The notes: generated from the letters alone by a model not told the origin. Positions 25,593 to 34,705 are shown, counted from the stretch's first letter. The stretch: 47,506 nt of DNA from an uncultured Bacilli bacterium (GCA_947631035.1 CANRJW010000008.1:1-47506); one strand, 5' to 3'. Program-made: numbers and translations.

Positions 25593-26243
25593 ATGATAGA
25601 AAATCTTAAAAAATATGGAATCCATATTCAAAATGAAGAATTATTAAAAATGGCTTTAACGCATAGTTCTTTTTCGAATGAACATCACTCTAAAAATTAT
25701 GAACGCTTAGAGTTTTTAGGAGATGCTGTTTTAGAACTCGTTATAAGTGAATACTTATTTTTAAATACGCCTTATAAAGAAGGAGATATGAGTAAAATAA
25801 GAGCAAGTTATGTCTGTGAAGAAGCCTTGGATGCTTATGCCAAAGATATCGATTTAGAAAATTATATTTTAGTCGGACATGGACAAGAAAAAGATATCAA
25901 TAAGACGATTGTTGCTGATGTCTTTGAAAGTGTTTTAGCGGTTATTTATTTAGAATGTGGTTTAGAAGTTGTTAAAAAATTTATCTTGGATTTAATTGTT
26001 CCTTATATTGAAAAGCATATTCAATTTAAATACGATTATAAATCTCTTTTACAAGAAATGGTACAAACCGATAAAAAAAGTTTAGAATACGTTGTTACTA
26101 ATGAAAAAGGTCCTGCTCATAAAAAAACATTTACCGTTGAAGTTCAAATTGATGGCATGATTTATGGAAGAGGTATCGGAGGTAGTAAAAAAGAAGCTGA
26201 ACAAAGAGCGGCTAAAGATGCCTATTTAAAATCTTCAAAGTAG
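25593..26243 (+). CDS. rnc: Ribonuclease III
   Basis: A 216-residue RNase III that cleaves double-stranded RNA, including rRNA precursors. The catalytic signature ERLEFLGDAVLELV and the acidic DVFESVLAVIYLE are intact. The C-terminal double-stranded RNA-binding domain ends with GIGGSKKEAEQRAAKDAYL. The ATG at 25593 is preferred to one at 25581, which abuts the AAGG site. It is followed 12 bases later by smc, the usual Gram-positive order. Confidence 0.96.
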   Translation: MIENLKKYGIHIQNEELLKMALTHSSFSNEHHSKNYERLEFLGDAVLELVISEYLFLNTPYKEGDMSKIRASYVCEEALDAYAKDIDLENYILVGHGQEKDINKTIVADVFESVLAVIYLECGLEVVKKFILDLIVPYIEKHIQFKYDYKSLLQEMVQTDKKSLEYVVTNEKGPAHKKTFTVEVQIDGMIYGRGIGGSKKEAEQRAAKDAYLKSSK

Positions 26244-26255
26244 GAGGCAAATTTT

Positions 26256-29201
26256 ATGTATCTTAAAAGTATTAAAGCAAATGGGTTTAAATCGTTTGCA
26301 GACAAAACGGATATTCTTTTAGATGATAATATTACTTGTGTCGTTGGACCCAATGGTAGTGGTAAATCCAATATTGTTGATGCCATCCGTTGGGTTTTAG
26401 GAGAACAATCTATTAAAAATCTACGTGGTTCTAATGGTATGAGTGATATTATTTTTTCCGGTTCTAAAAGTCGTAATGCAGCTAATCGTGCAGAAGTTTC
26501 TTTAACATTTGATAATAAAGACCATTATTTAAAAAGCGAGTTAGAAGAAATAGAAGTAAAAAGAGTATTGTATCGCAGTGGAGAAAGTGAATATTTTATT
26601 AATGGAGCCAAGGTGCGTTTACAAGACATCACGGATTTATTTTTAGATACGGGTTCAGGGATTGATTCTTTTAATATTATCAGTCAAGGAAGTATTGAAT
26701 CGGTTGTCAATAGTAAACCTTTAGAGCGTCGTGTTATTTTTGAAGAAGCCGCTGGGGTATTAAAATACAAAAAGCGTAAAGAAAAAAGTTTAAAAAAATT
26801 AGAAAAAACCAAAGAAAATATTGAAAAAGTCGATTTAATTATCAAAGAGTTACAAGTCAATTTAGATCCGTTAAGAGAACAAAGTGAAAATGCGCAAAAA
26901 TACTTAAATTTAAAAGAAGAATTAAAAAATATTGAAATTGCTACTATTACGGAAGAAATTACCAATCTAAATACGGAATATCAAAAAATAAAAGAAGAAA
27001 TAGCGACGATTAATGAAGAACTTTTAGAAGAAAATACATTATCGAGTCAAGAAGCAAGTCATTTGGAAACTTTAAAGTTAAAAAATATTCGTTTGGAAGA
27101 AGAAATTAGTAAGACCAATCAATCTCTTTTGGAAATTACGAGTCAATTTGTCAATCTACAAAATGAAAAAGTAATGTATACTGAACGTAAAAAATTTAGT
27201 GGCAATATGAGTGATGTCGAGCAAAACTTGATTCACCTAAAAGAAGAAATTTTAGAGTTAAATAAAGCTATTCATCGTTTAGAAGAAGATTGCCAAAAAG
27301 AAACAACTCTTCTAGAAAGTAGCAAAAGACAATTAGAAGAAAATAATGAAAAAGAAAGTTTACTGAAAGTAAAAAGAAATTCTTTACAACAAAAAATGCA
27401 AGAATATACCTATCAATTGTATTCTTTAGAAAGTAAAAGGGATGTTTTAGAAACAAGTCTTTTAAATGATAGCAAGATGCCTAATGCGGTTCGAAATGTT
27501 TTAAACAATGTGCGTTTAAAAGGGGTCTATAATACCATTGGCAAATTAATTGAAATTCCAAAACTTTATGGAACAGCAATTGAGGTCGCTTTAGGAGCGA
27601 GTGCTCAGTTTGTAGTGGTAGAAAATGAACGGGTAGCAAAAGAATGTATTACTTTTTTAAAAGAAAATAAATTAGGGAGAGCTACTTTTTTTCCTTTAAA
27701 TATTATTAAAGAGAAAACCATCTTTGAAAGTGTTTTAAAAGACATAAAAGGCTTAGAGGGGTTTATTGGTGTTGCGGCGGATTTAATTTCTTTTGATTCG
27801 AAATTTGCTCCTATTATTAAAAATCAATTGGGAAATGTTTTAGTGGTCAAAGATATTGATACTTTAAATATTCTAGGTAAAAAATTAGAATACAAGTATC
27901 GTATTGTTAGTTTAGATGGAGAAATCATGCATACAGGAGGATCTTTAACAGGAGGAACTTTTAAAAATGATACCAGTTTTTTAAAAGATAAAATGGAACT
28001 TGAAAATATCAAAAAAGAAATCGATAAAACAATCACTTCTAAAAAGAATGCTGAAGTCGAACTAAAGAAAATGGAAGAAGAACTAAACCAATTAAAAACA
28101 ACGGAAGAACAATTGAATCGAGAAAGAATTGTTCAACAAGAAAGTTTAAATGAAAAGAGGGTCAATTTAGAAGCCAAACAAAGTAAAGAAATGGAACTAC
28201 AAAAAGAATTGGATGGTTCTAAAACTCTTAAAAATGGTGAACTGGATAAAAAATTGCTTTCTTTAATGGAAGAAACAACCAAAGTAGAAAATGAAAAAAA
28301 TGGTCTTGTCAACCACTTAGAAGAATTAAAAAATGACAAAGAAAACTTAGGAATAGAAATTGATACTTTAGAAAAAGAATATCGTGAAAAAAATAGCCAT
28401 TACAATAAATTACAAACGGAACTTAAAAATAAAGAAGTAGCCATTGGTAAGATGGATATTCGTTTGGATACGTTACTTTTAAATTTGAGTGAAAGTTATA
28501 ATTTAACCTATGAGCAAGCCAAACTTTCTTATGTATTAGAACTTGATGCTACCATTGCTAAAAATAAAGTAGCTAGTTTAAAAGAAGAAATTGCTCGTTT
28601 AGGAGAAGTCAATGTTTTTTCTATTGAAGAATATGAACGTGTTCATACGCGTTATGATTTTTTAACTCATCAAAAAGAAGATTTGGAAAGTGCAAGTGAA
28701 AATTTATTAAATATTATTAATGAAATGGATACGATTATGGTCGAACGCTTTAGTAAAACCTTTGCTCTTATTAATGAAGAATTTAAAAAAGTCTTTAAAA
28801 AACTGTTTAAAGGCGGAGAAGGTTTACTAAAACTTACGGAGCCAGAAAATATTTTGGAAACGGGAATTGAGATTATCGCTGAGCCTCCAGGGAAAAAATT
28901 AAATTCCATTGGTTTATTAAGTGGAGGAGAAAAAACTTTGACAGCTATTTCTTTACTATTTGCGGTTTTAAATGTGAAAACAGTACCATTCTGTGTTTTA
29001 GATGAAGTAGAAGCAGCTCTTGATGAAGCCAATGTCGATGCTTTTGGCAAATATTTGCAAGAATATAAAGACAATAGTCAATTCATTTTAATTACCCATA
29101 AAAAAAGAACGATGGAATATGCCGACAATTTGTATGGAATTACGATGCAAGAATCTGGAGTAAGCAAAATTGTCAGTGTTAAACTTGAAAATGTTTCTTA
29201 G
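26256..29201 (+). CDS. smc: Chromosome segregation protein SMC (short arms)
   Basis: A 981-residue SMC ATPase. Walker A is GPNGSGKSN (residues 31-39), the hinge spans roughly residues 415-570, the ABC signature is LLSGGEKT near residue 887, and Walker B is CVLDEVEAALD near residue 913. Two long coiled coils join heads and hinge. Typical bacterial SMCs have about 1150-1200 residues, so here each arm is shorter by roughly 80-100 residues while heads and hinge are intact. It should condense DNA with ScpA/ScpB, which are not in this window. ftsY, which often follows smc, is absent. Confidence 0.95.
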   Translation: MYLKSIKANGFKSFADKTDILLDDNITCVVGPNGSGKSNIVDAIRWVLGEQSIKNLRGSNGMSDIIFSGSKSRNAANRAEVSLTFDNKDHYLKSELEEIEVKRVLYRSGESEYFINGAKVRLQDITDLFLDTGSGIDSFNIISQGSIESVVNSKPLERRVIFEEAAGVLKYKKRKEKSLKKLEKTKENIEKVDLIIKELQVNLDPLREQSENAQKYLNLKEELKNIEIATITEEITNLNTEYQKIKEEIATINEELLEENTLSSQEASHLETLKLKNIRLEEEISKTNQSLLEITSQFVNLQNEKVMYTERKKFSGNMSDVEQNLIHLKEEILELNKAIHRLEEDCQKETTLLESSKRQLEENNEKESLLKVKRNSLQQKMQEYTYQLYSLESKRDVLETSLLNDSKMPNAVRNVLNNVRLKGVYNTIGKLIEIPKLYGTAIEVALGASAQFVVVENERVAKECITFLKENKLGRATFFPLNIIKEKTIFESVLKDIKGLEGFIGVAADLISFDSKFAPIIKNQLGNVLVVKDIDTLNILGKKLEYKYRIVSLDGEIMHTGGSLTGGTFKNDTSFLKDKMELENIKKEIDKTITSKKNAEVELKKMEEELNQLKTTEEQLNRERIVQQESLNEKRVNLEAKQSKEMELQKELDGSKTLKNGELDKKLLSLMEETTKVENEKNGLVNHLEELKNDKENLGIEIDTLEKEYREKNSHYNKLQTELKNKEVAIGKMDIRLDTLLLNLSESYNLTYEQAKLSYVLELDATIAKNKVASLKEEIARLGEVNVFSIEEYERVHTRYDFLTHQKEDLESASENLLNIINEMDTIMVERFSKTFALINEEFKKVFKKLFKGGEGLLKLTEPENILETGIEIIAEPPGKKLNSIGLLSGGEKTLTAISLLFAVLNVKTVPFCVLDEVEAALDEANVDAFGKYLQEYKDNSQFILITHKKRTMEYADNLYGITMQESGVSKIVSVKLENVS

Positions 29202-29304
29202 TAGTTTAACTTTTTGTGAAAATAAAAACTTGTTATTTATAAAAAAATCTAATATAATCAAAATGTAAGTGTTACCGAAAAGGTAACGCCTACTAGTGTG
29301 TTGA

Positions 29305-29346
29305 CGTTATATCAAAAGAAAAGTCTTTTGATATGGCGCCTTTTTT
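29305..29346 (+). terminator. Intrinsic terminator after smc
   Basis: A 15-bp stem (left arm 29305-29319, right arm 29324-29338, two G-T pairs) with loop AAAG is followed by CC and six T. Confidence 0.8.
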
Positions 29347-29434
29347 AAATTGATTGAAGTATAATAACAACAATTAATAAAATTATAATGAGTAAAAGGA
29401 TTCGTACAAGAAAATGTAAAAATTCTTTGTTCAA
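29345..29434 (-). CDS. Possible small hydrophobic peptide
   Basis: On the minus strand a TTG at 29434 (or GTG at 29443) opens a 29- or 32-residue frame starting LNKEFLHFLVRI, followed by an almost unbroken run of Leu, Ile and Val and ending QSI. It would form one membrane helix. Such peptides can be type I toxins, but no known family was recognised and the ribosome-binding site is weak (GAAAG/GGTGG). It could be a chance frame in AT-rich DNA. Confidence 0.25.
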   Translation of the reverse strand: MNKEFLHFLVRILLLIIILLIVVIILQSI

Positions 29435-29546
29435 AACTACCACCGCTTTCTACTTTCAAAGAAGTCCAAAACCCCCTGAAAATAAAAATAAGTTAATAGT
29501 AGACGCCCCTTTTCGGTAACGGTGAGTTATTATAAAGAAAACATAA

Positions 29547-29581
29547 TACATTTCAATAGAATCGACAAAAGATGCCAAAAC
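29547..29581 (+). repeat. Diverged copy of the locus 1 upstream segment
   Basis: This 35-bp stretch (TACATTTCAATAGAATCGAC through GCCAAAAC) matches 5630-5664 directly upstream of the phase-variable locus 1 promoter, differing at a handful of positions. Here it lies upstream of the transposase-family gene and 1.2 kb from locus 2. Confidence 0.6.
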
Positions 29582-29638
29582 TTTCTCTAAAGGCGATTCT
29601 CAAAAGAATAAAAAGGGTTAAATTAAAATTGACAACAG

Positions 29639-29677
29639 AAAAGTGTAAAGAAGTGTCTACTTTTTTGCACTTTTTTT
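29639..29677 (+). terminator. Intrinsic terminator-like hairpin upstream of the PD-(D/E)XK gene
   Basis: A 15-bp stem (arms 29639-29653 and 29660-29674, with G-T pairs) with a 6-base loop runs into a T-tract. No gene directly upstream requires it, so it may stop read-through into the accessory region. Confidence 0.6.
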
Positions 29678-29734
29678 AAAAAATTTGCTTGAAAAAAAGG
29701 AAATCACAAATTTGCCTTGTATATATATAAGTAG
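29678..29734 (+). repeat. 57-bp upstream repeat, copy A
   Basis: This segment, ending TTGCCTTGTATATATATAAG, recurs almost unchanged at 38013-38070 ahead of the bacteriocin exporter. It is probably a promoter region because both copies directly precede genes and contain TATATA-rich boxes. Here a small hairpin (GAAGTAT at 29737, ATACTTC at 29750, then TTTT) follows, which could act as an attenuator. Confidence 0.65.
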
Positions 29735-29781
29735 AGGAAGTATTTTTAGATACTTCTTTTATAAGAACGGAGGTGAAAAAA

Positions 29782-30630
29782 TTGTTTACTCAAGAAGAAC
29801 CAAAAACAATCAACTTAAAAAATGATTGGATGTTTAAAGCTTTCATGACTAAACCACAAAGTAGAAATATGGTGGCAGGTTTGATTAGTGAAATCACAGG
29901 TATAGATAGAAATCTTTTGTATCATGCCACTTATATAGGTGGTGAAGAAATAGCTAAAAGACAAGAAATACAAAAGAAACAATCCACCGATATGACCATT
30001 AAGATTACTGACCACATGCAAATAATTGTGGAAATGAATCAAGCATATCAAAAACATGTTTTTGAGAAAAGCAGTTTGTATGCCATGAGTCGTATTGTGG
30101 AAACTACCACATCCAAGAAAGACTATACTTCTATTATACTGATTAATTTTGATAATTTTAATCAGTATGAAACAAGTGACCCTATCTTGATTTTTCAAAT
30201 ACAAGATAAAAAGGGACACATAGAAGTAAACAATTATATTTCTTATCATGTAATACTTGAAAATTGTTCTGATAAAAACTATAATGTAGGTAAAGAAATA
30301 AAGAAGTTTGCTAATTTCATAAAAGAAAAAAGAACAATCAAGCAATTAGAGGAAAAGTATGAGGGGGATGAGGAATATATGTCAGTAATAAGAACAGTAG
30401 AAGAGTTAAGTAAAGATCCAGAGTTTGCGGGGTATTATGATATTGAAGAGAAGCATCGTCAACAACTAGAGGATGCCAAAGAAACTGGAATGGACGAAGG
30501 AAAAGCGGAAGCAAACCTTTCTACTGCAAAGAAGATGTTGGAAGATAACATGGATATCGACATAATTTCAAAATATACCGGCTTATCTATTGAACAAGTT
30601 GAGAAGTTAAAGAAAGAACAAACAAAATAG
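29782..30630 (+). CDS. PD-(D/E)XK nuclease family transposase (Rpn-like)
   Basis: About 282 residues, matching the PD-(D/E)XK transposase-like family (PDDEXK_2, Rpn-related). Features are the N-terminal LKNDWMFKAFMTKPQSRNMV, the nuclease core STDMTIKITDHMQIIVEMNQAY (D and E-x-N/Q positions), and YAMSRIVE. The C-terminal part has a Glu/Lys helix and SKYTGLSIEQVEKLKKE. Family members are spread by transfer and are linked to recombination-promoting endonuclease activity, though many are orphan. The TTG at 29782 is eight bases after GGAGG; a GTG at 29773 overlaps that site. It lies between repeats of the surface-protein loci. Confidence 0.85.
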   Translation: MFTQEEPKTINLKNDWMFKAFMTKPQSRNMVAGLISEITGIDRNLLYHATYIGGEEIAKRQEIQKKQSTDMTIKITDHMQIIVEMNQAYQKHVFEKSSLYAMSRIVETTTSKKDYTSIILINFDNFNQYETSDPILIFQIQDKKGHIEVNNYISYHVILENCSDKNYNVGKEIKKFANFIKEKRTIKQLEEKYEGDEEYMSVIRTVEELSKDPEFAGYYDIEEKHRQQLEDAKETGMDEGKAEANLSTAKKMLEDNMDIDIISKYTGLSIEQVEKLKKEQTK

Positions 30631-30639
30631 TTCTTTTTT
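30613..30639 (+). terminator. Intrinsic terminator after the PD-(D/E)XK gene
   Basis: AAAGAAC (30613-30619) and GTTCTTT (30630-30636) with a 10-base loop are followed by T residues; the stem overlaps the stop codon. A further hairpin with TGCATT/AATGCA arms lies at 30678-30703. Confidence 0.6.
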
Positions 30640-30739
30640 AGTGTCTTTTAAAATACTTATAGTAATATGGTAATATGATATCTTGCATTCATAATGCAGA
30701 TATTCAAGTTATATTATATCAAATAAAGTAAAATTTTTC

Positions 30740-30768
30740 TTGATGTAAATTCAAAAAAAGAGTAGAAT
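30740..30768 (+). promoter_or_regulatory. Promoter of phase-variable locus 2
   Basis: TTGATG (30740-30745), a 17-bp spacer and TAGAAT (30763-30768), with the same AAAAAAAGAGTAGAAT context as locus 1. GGAGGAG (30782-30788) precedes the ATG at 30795. Confidence 0.6.
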
Positions 30769-30794
30769 TAGATTAAGATATGGAGGAGAAACAA

Positions 30795-32487
30795 ATGAAA
30801 GAATTCGAAAGAAACCTCCCAACCGAGCGAAATAGTCGTCTGGGGGGGGGGTTATTATTTAGATAATAAGAAACCAGAGGACTTAAAACGATTTAATAAA
30901 CATAAAAAGAAAAAAGAAATACTATTTGGATTCATAATACTATTAATAGGAGTCATAGGAGGTATAAGTCTATACCGAAGTTTTGCTATGTATGAAGAAA
31001 GAAAAACATTTGATGTCTTAAAAGGAACTGTACCAGATTTTTCTGGTGCAGATATAACCTTAGCTTTTACAGTAGATAAAGAAAAAGTAAGTGGAAGTTT
31101 TCCGAATCGAAATAGTGGTTATCTTGTACAAGAAGTACAATGCGAAAATGAAGTAACAGCCGAATGGAATAATTATGAATGGAATTTAGAGCATATAAAA
31201 AATCCAAAAAACGCAACTAAAATAAAATGTAATATAGATTTTACAAAATTATATACTGAAGATATATTACATGGAGCCTATCCTGTATTCGATGAAAATG
31301 AAGAATTAGTTCCAGTAGAAATAGAAGAGAATGGAGTTGTAACGAAAGCCAATTTGTATAACGAATGGTATAGTTATGCAGAAAAAAAATGGGCCAATGC
31401 AGTCATATTAAATGCAACAGGAAAAGCTCAAACTATTGAACCAGGTAATCAAATCAAAGAAGAATGGATAGAAAGTTATTTTGTGTGGATACCAAAATAT
31501 AGTTATAAGTTGTTTGATCAAAATTTAGGAAACTATACAGAAGTAACTCAAATAGAAAGCAAAGATAATTTAGCAATCGAGATAAAATTTGGACTAGACA
31601 ATACGACAGATAATGGAACAATAGATGGGGAACCAACTTGTAAAACGCCGATGTTAGATAATAAAGTCCAAGGTGCATCAGGAAGCGATGGGAATTGTGC
31701 TTATGGGAATTATATGACACACTCAGCATTTTTAGCCTTTGATACATCTGGAATATGGGTAGGCAAATTTGAAACAAGCAACAATAATGGGATTCAAGTA
31801 AAGCCGAATGTAATAAGTTGGAGAAGCATTACAGTAGGGAATTCATTTAAAAATTCAAGAAGTTATCAACCAGACTTACAAAGTCACTTAATGAAAAATA
31901 CGGAATGGGGAGCGGTAGCTTATTTAACCCAAAGTATTTATGGAAGATGTGATAAAGAAACAGGTACATGTAAAGAAGTAGAAATAAATAGCAATAGCTC
32001 TTATTATACAGGATACACAGGGAATACAGCTTATGGAGGATTAGATAATGCTCAATCAGCAAGTACAACCGGAAATTATAGTGGAATCTACGATATGAGT
32101 GGTGGAGCACAGGAACAAATGGCCAGTGTTATGTTAGATATTCAAAATAAAAATCCATTATATTATTCTTCGAATGGATGGTCAGTTACTGATTTCGATG
32201 ATAGAAGATATTATGATGTATATTCTTATTATGCAAATCAAACGCATTGGGATAGAAGAATACTAGGGGATGCGACTGGGGAGATAGGCCCATTTACGAC
32301 ATCATCAAGTGATTATATAGGTTCGATGTGGAGTGATTATGCTAATTTTATTAACCCAACGGCCTCTTGGTTTCATCGTGGTGCTCATTACTTCTCTCAA
32401 ATGAATGCAGGTGTGTTCAGTTATACAGGTGGTAGTGATGGTGTAGGTAGTGGGAATGGTTTCCGTATTGTCCTAGCAGTTAGTTGA
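30795..32487 (+). CDS. Phase-variable surface protein with FGE/C-type-lectin-like fold, paralogue 2 (OFF as sequenced)
   Basis: The ATG at 30795 encodes MKEFERNLPTERNSRLGGG and then stops in the 10-G state, exactly as at locus 1. With one G fewer it gives a 563-residue protein: cytoplasmic tail, one membrane helix (ILFGFIILLIGVIGGISLY), extracellular domain, then a C-terminal FGE/C-type-lectin-like domain (NTEWGAVAYLTQSIYG, GIYDMSGGA, GFRIVL). The middle of the protein is closely similar to that of locus 1, but the N-terminal extracellular part and the last 60 residues differ, including the key GGAQEQ versus GGAWEY stretch. No sortase or lipobox signal is seen. It is followed directly by a pilin-like gene. 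Confidence 0.8.
30842..30851 (+). repeat. Poly-G tract (10 G), phase switch of locus 2
   Basis: Ten G after CGTCT, at the same codon position as in locus 1. The sequenced count gives TAA after LGGGLLFR; nine or twelve G restores the long frame. Confidence 0.9.
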
Positions 32488-32554
32488 CAACATACGAAAA
32501 AAACAACTATTAGACCCTTGAAATTCGTGTTATACTAAAAATAGGGTGAAACGT

Positions 32555-32962
32555 ATGAAAAATAATAAAGGATTTACTTTAGTTGAATTACTGGCTGTTA
32601 TTGTTATTTTGGCTATTTTAATTGCTGTTGCGGTACCAAGTACCATTTCTATCTCTAACAAATTAAAAACAAACATGTATTGTAAGAAAATTGATTCTAT
32701 TGAAACAGCTGCCAAATTATATGGAGAAGATCGAAAAGAAAGTTTTACAGAGGATTTTAATGGAAATCCAAGTGCTACCATAAAAGTATCTGATTTAATC
32801 ACGAGTGGAGATTTAAAAAAAGATAGTACCACTTCTCCTTATATTTTAGATCCACGTGATAATTCTGGAATGGATGAAATAGAATTAGTAGTTTATCAAA
32901 AATATAATCGTATTTATGTTCATTTTAATGACGAAATAAAATTAACTTGTGATGCAGAATAA
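32555..32962 (+). CDS. Type IV pilin-like (prepilin N-methylation) protein
   Basis: A 135-residue protein with a type III (prepilin) signal: MKNNKGFTLVELLAVIVIL, cut expected after Gly6, with the conserved Glu at mature position +5 and a hydrophobic helix. The globular part (KIDSIETAAKLYGEDRKE and later IYVHFNDEIKLTC) is like ComGC/minor pilin type proteins, with two Cys. The ATG at 32555 is favoured by AGGGTG. No pilus ATPase, platform protein or prepilin peptidase is nearby, so its machinery must lie elsewhere. Confidence 0.8.
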   Translation: MKNNKGFTLVELLAVIVILAILIAVAVPSTISISNKLKTNMYCKKIDSIETAAKLYGEDRKESFTEDFNGNPSATIKVSDLITSGDLKKDSTTSPYILDPRDNSGMDEIELVVYQKYNRIYVHFNDEIKLTCDAE

Positions 32963-33005
32963 AGTATGATAAAATAACCTAATCTTTAAGAAAGGGGTGT
33001 TTTTG

Positions 33006-34313
33006 ATGAAAAGAACCGTTTGTTTAATAGGAAAACCTAATGTTGGGAAGTCAACGATTTTTAATCGTCTTATTAAAGAAAACAAATCTATTGTACTTGA
33101 TACACCAGGTGTTACAAGAGATCGTATTTATGGAGATGTTCATTATCAAAATAAAACATTTTTATTAATCGATACAGGTGGTATTGAGGATGGCAATGAT
33201 AATTGGAATAAAGATATTTTAATGCAAGCTACTTTGGCTATTGAGGAAGCAGATGCAATTGTCTTTGTTGTCGATGGAAAAGAAGAGATTAGTAGTAGTG
33301 ATTTCAAAATAAGAGATTTGTTATTAAAAACGAATAAAAAAGTCATTGTCGCCGTAAATAAAATAGACAATGAAAAGAGAAATGAAAACATTTATAGTTA
33401 TTATGAACTTGGTTTTTCGAAGGTATTTGCAATTAGCGCCACCCATAATTTAGGAATGGATGCTTTATTAGAAGAGATTTGCCGTGATTTTCCAGAGAAT
33501 GAAGAAACAGAAGATAATCGCGTAAAATTTTGTTTTATTGGACGACCTAATGTGGGAAAAAGTAGTTTAATTAATGCCCTTTTAAATGAAGAAAGAGTTT
33601 TAGTAAGTGATGTTGCTGGAACAACACGAGATGCAACGGATACACCTTTCTTGTACCAAGGAGAAGAAGTCATTGCGATTGATACTGCTGGAATGCGCAA
33701 GAAAGGACGTATTTACGAAGAGATTGAAAAATACAGTTTGGTTCGTAGTTTAAAAGCCATTGATCGTAGTGATGTCTGTGTTTTAGTAATTGATGCATCC
33801 GAGGGTATTATTGAACAAGATAAACATATTTTGTCCTATGCGATTGATGCAGGGAAGGGAATTGTGATTGCCGTCAATAAATGGGATACCATTGAAAACC
33901 CTAATGAAGAGTTAAAACTATGGAAAAAGAATATTGAATCGCATTTTCAATTTGCTTCCTATGCGTTTGTGGTCTTTTTATCGGCGAAAACTAAAAAAAG
34001 AATGCATACTTTAATGCCTGCTATTTTTGCTTCTTATGAAAACAATCATAAAGAAATTAAGACAAGTGATTTAAACAATGTCATTTTAGATGCTACTATT
34101 ATGCATGAACCTCCTTCTTATAAAGGAAAAAGACTAAAAATTTATTTTGCCAGTCAAACAGATAGTAAACCTCCGAAATTTACGTTAAGAGTCAATAATA
34201 AAAATTTAGTCCATTTTAGTTACGAACGTTATTTAGAAAATAAAATTAGAGAAAATTTTGATTTAATGGGAACCCCAATTCTTTTACAATTTAAAAATAA
34301 AAAGGAAGACTAG
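33006..34313 (+). CDS. der: GTPase Der (EngA)
   Basis: A 435-residue double GTPase required for 50S subunit assembly. Domain 1 shows GKPNVGKST, DTGG and NKID; domain 2 shows GRPNVGKSS, DTAGM and NKWD; a C-terminal KH-like domain follows (KGKRLKIYFASQTDSKPPKF). Start at 33006 follows AAAGGGGTG. An essential gene here, flanked by accessory genes on both sides, shows that the accessory loci are inserted in the core chromosome. Confidence 0.96.
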   Translation: MKRTVCLIGKPNVGKSTIFNRLIKENKSIVLDTPGVTRDRIYGDVHYQNKTFLLIDTGGIEDGNDNWNKDILMQATLAIEEADAIVFVVDGKEEISSSDFKIRDLLLKTNKKVIVAVNKIDNEKRNENIYSYYELGFSKVFAISATHNLGMDALLEEICRDFPENEETEDNRVKFCFIGRPNVGKSSLINALLNEERVLVSDVAGTTRDATDTPFLYQGEEVIAIDTAGMRKKGRIYEEIEKYSLVRSLKAIDRSDVCVLVIDASEGIIEQDKHILSYAIDAGKGIVIAVNKWDTIENPNEELKLWKKNIESHFQFASYAFVVFLSAKTKKRMHTLMPAIFASYENNHKEIKTSDLNNVILDATIMHEPPSYKGKRLKIYFASQTDSKPPKFTLRVNNKNLVHFSYERYLENKIRENFDLMGTPILLQFKNKKED

Positions 34314-34332
34314 TGAACTAATCTTCTTTTTT
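34305..34332 (+). terminator. Intrinsic terminator after der
   Basis: GAAGA/TCTTC and TAG/CTA pairs (one mismatch) with loop TGAA, followed by six T. It overlaps the der stop codon. Confidence 0.75.
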
Positions 34333-34447
34333 GGTTTTTAAAAAGTTTTTTCCATCGACCAATCGAGCAACCATTAGGGAAGATACGCTTTCTTTAAGGT
34401 TTCAAAGACCATGATTAGATAAAAATAAAGAAAAAAGGAATAAAAAT

Positions 34448-34705
34448 TTATTTATCCTCTTTTCCATCAATTCTTTTTTTAAACACCCATCTTTTCTTAT
34501 CAGGATTAAAAAACTCTCGAATATCTATTTTTAATACTTTGGCTAAATGGTCTAGAAATTCTACCGATACATTGATTTTCCCACGTTCCACACTTGCTAA
34601 ATAACGATAATTTAAACCAAATTGACCATAAAATTTTTCTTGAGATAAATTGGCTTTGTATCTGTAATATTTCAAGTTATTGCCGATAATTGTTTCGATT
34701 CTCAT
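34448..34705 (-). CDS. XRE-family HTH regulator
   Basis: An 85-residue DNA-binding protein with one Cro/CI-type helix-turn-helix (about residues 10-64: NLSQEKFYGQFGLNYRYLASVERG). A short basic tail follows and there is no effector domain. It is likely a repressor of nearby promoters. It is the first of four XRE proteins within 1.6 kb, divergent from the next. Confidence 0.85.
   Translation of the reverse strand: MRIETIIGNNLKYYRYKANLSQEKFYGQFGLNYRYLASVERGKINVSVEFLDHLAKVLKIDIREFFNPDKKRWVFKKRIDGKEDK

Larger units (their letters stand above)
29271..29520. mobile_element. 250-bp MITE-like element with inverted ends
   Basis: The left end begins GTTACCGAAAAGG and continues to CGCCTACTA; the right end is its imperfect reverse complement (TAGTAGACG near 29498, ending CCTTTTCGGTAAC at 29520). 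The element is about 250 bp, lies in the smc-downstream gap and holds the smc terminator and a possible minus-strand hydrophobic peptide. No clear target duplication was seen. The matching ends are direct observation; mobility is inference. Confidence 0.4.
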
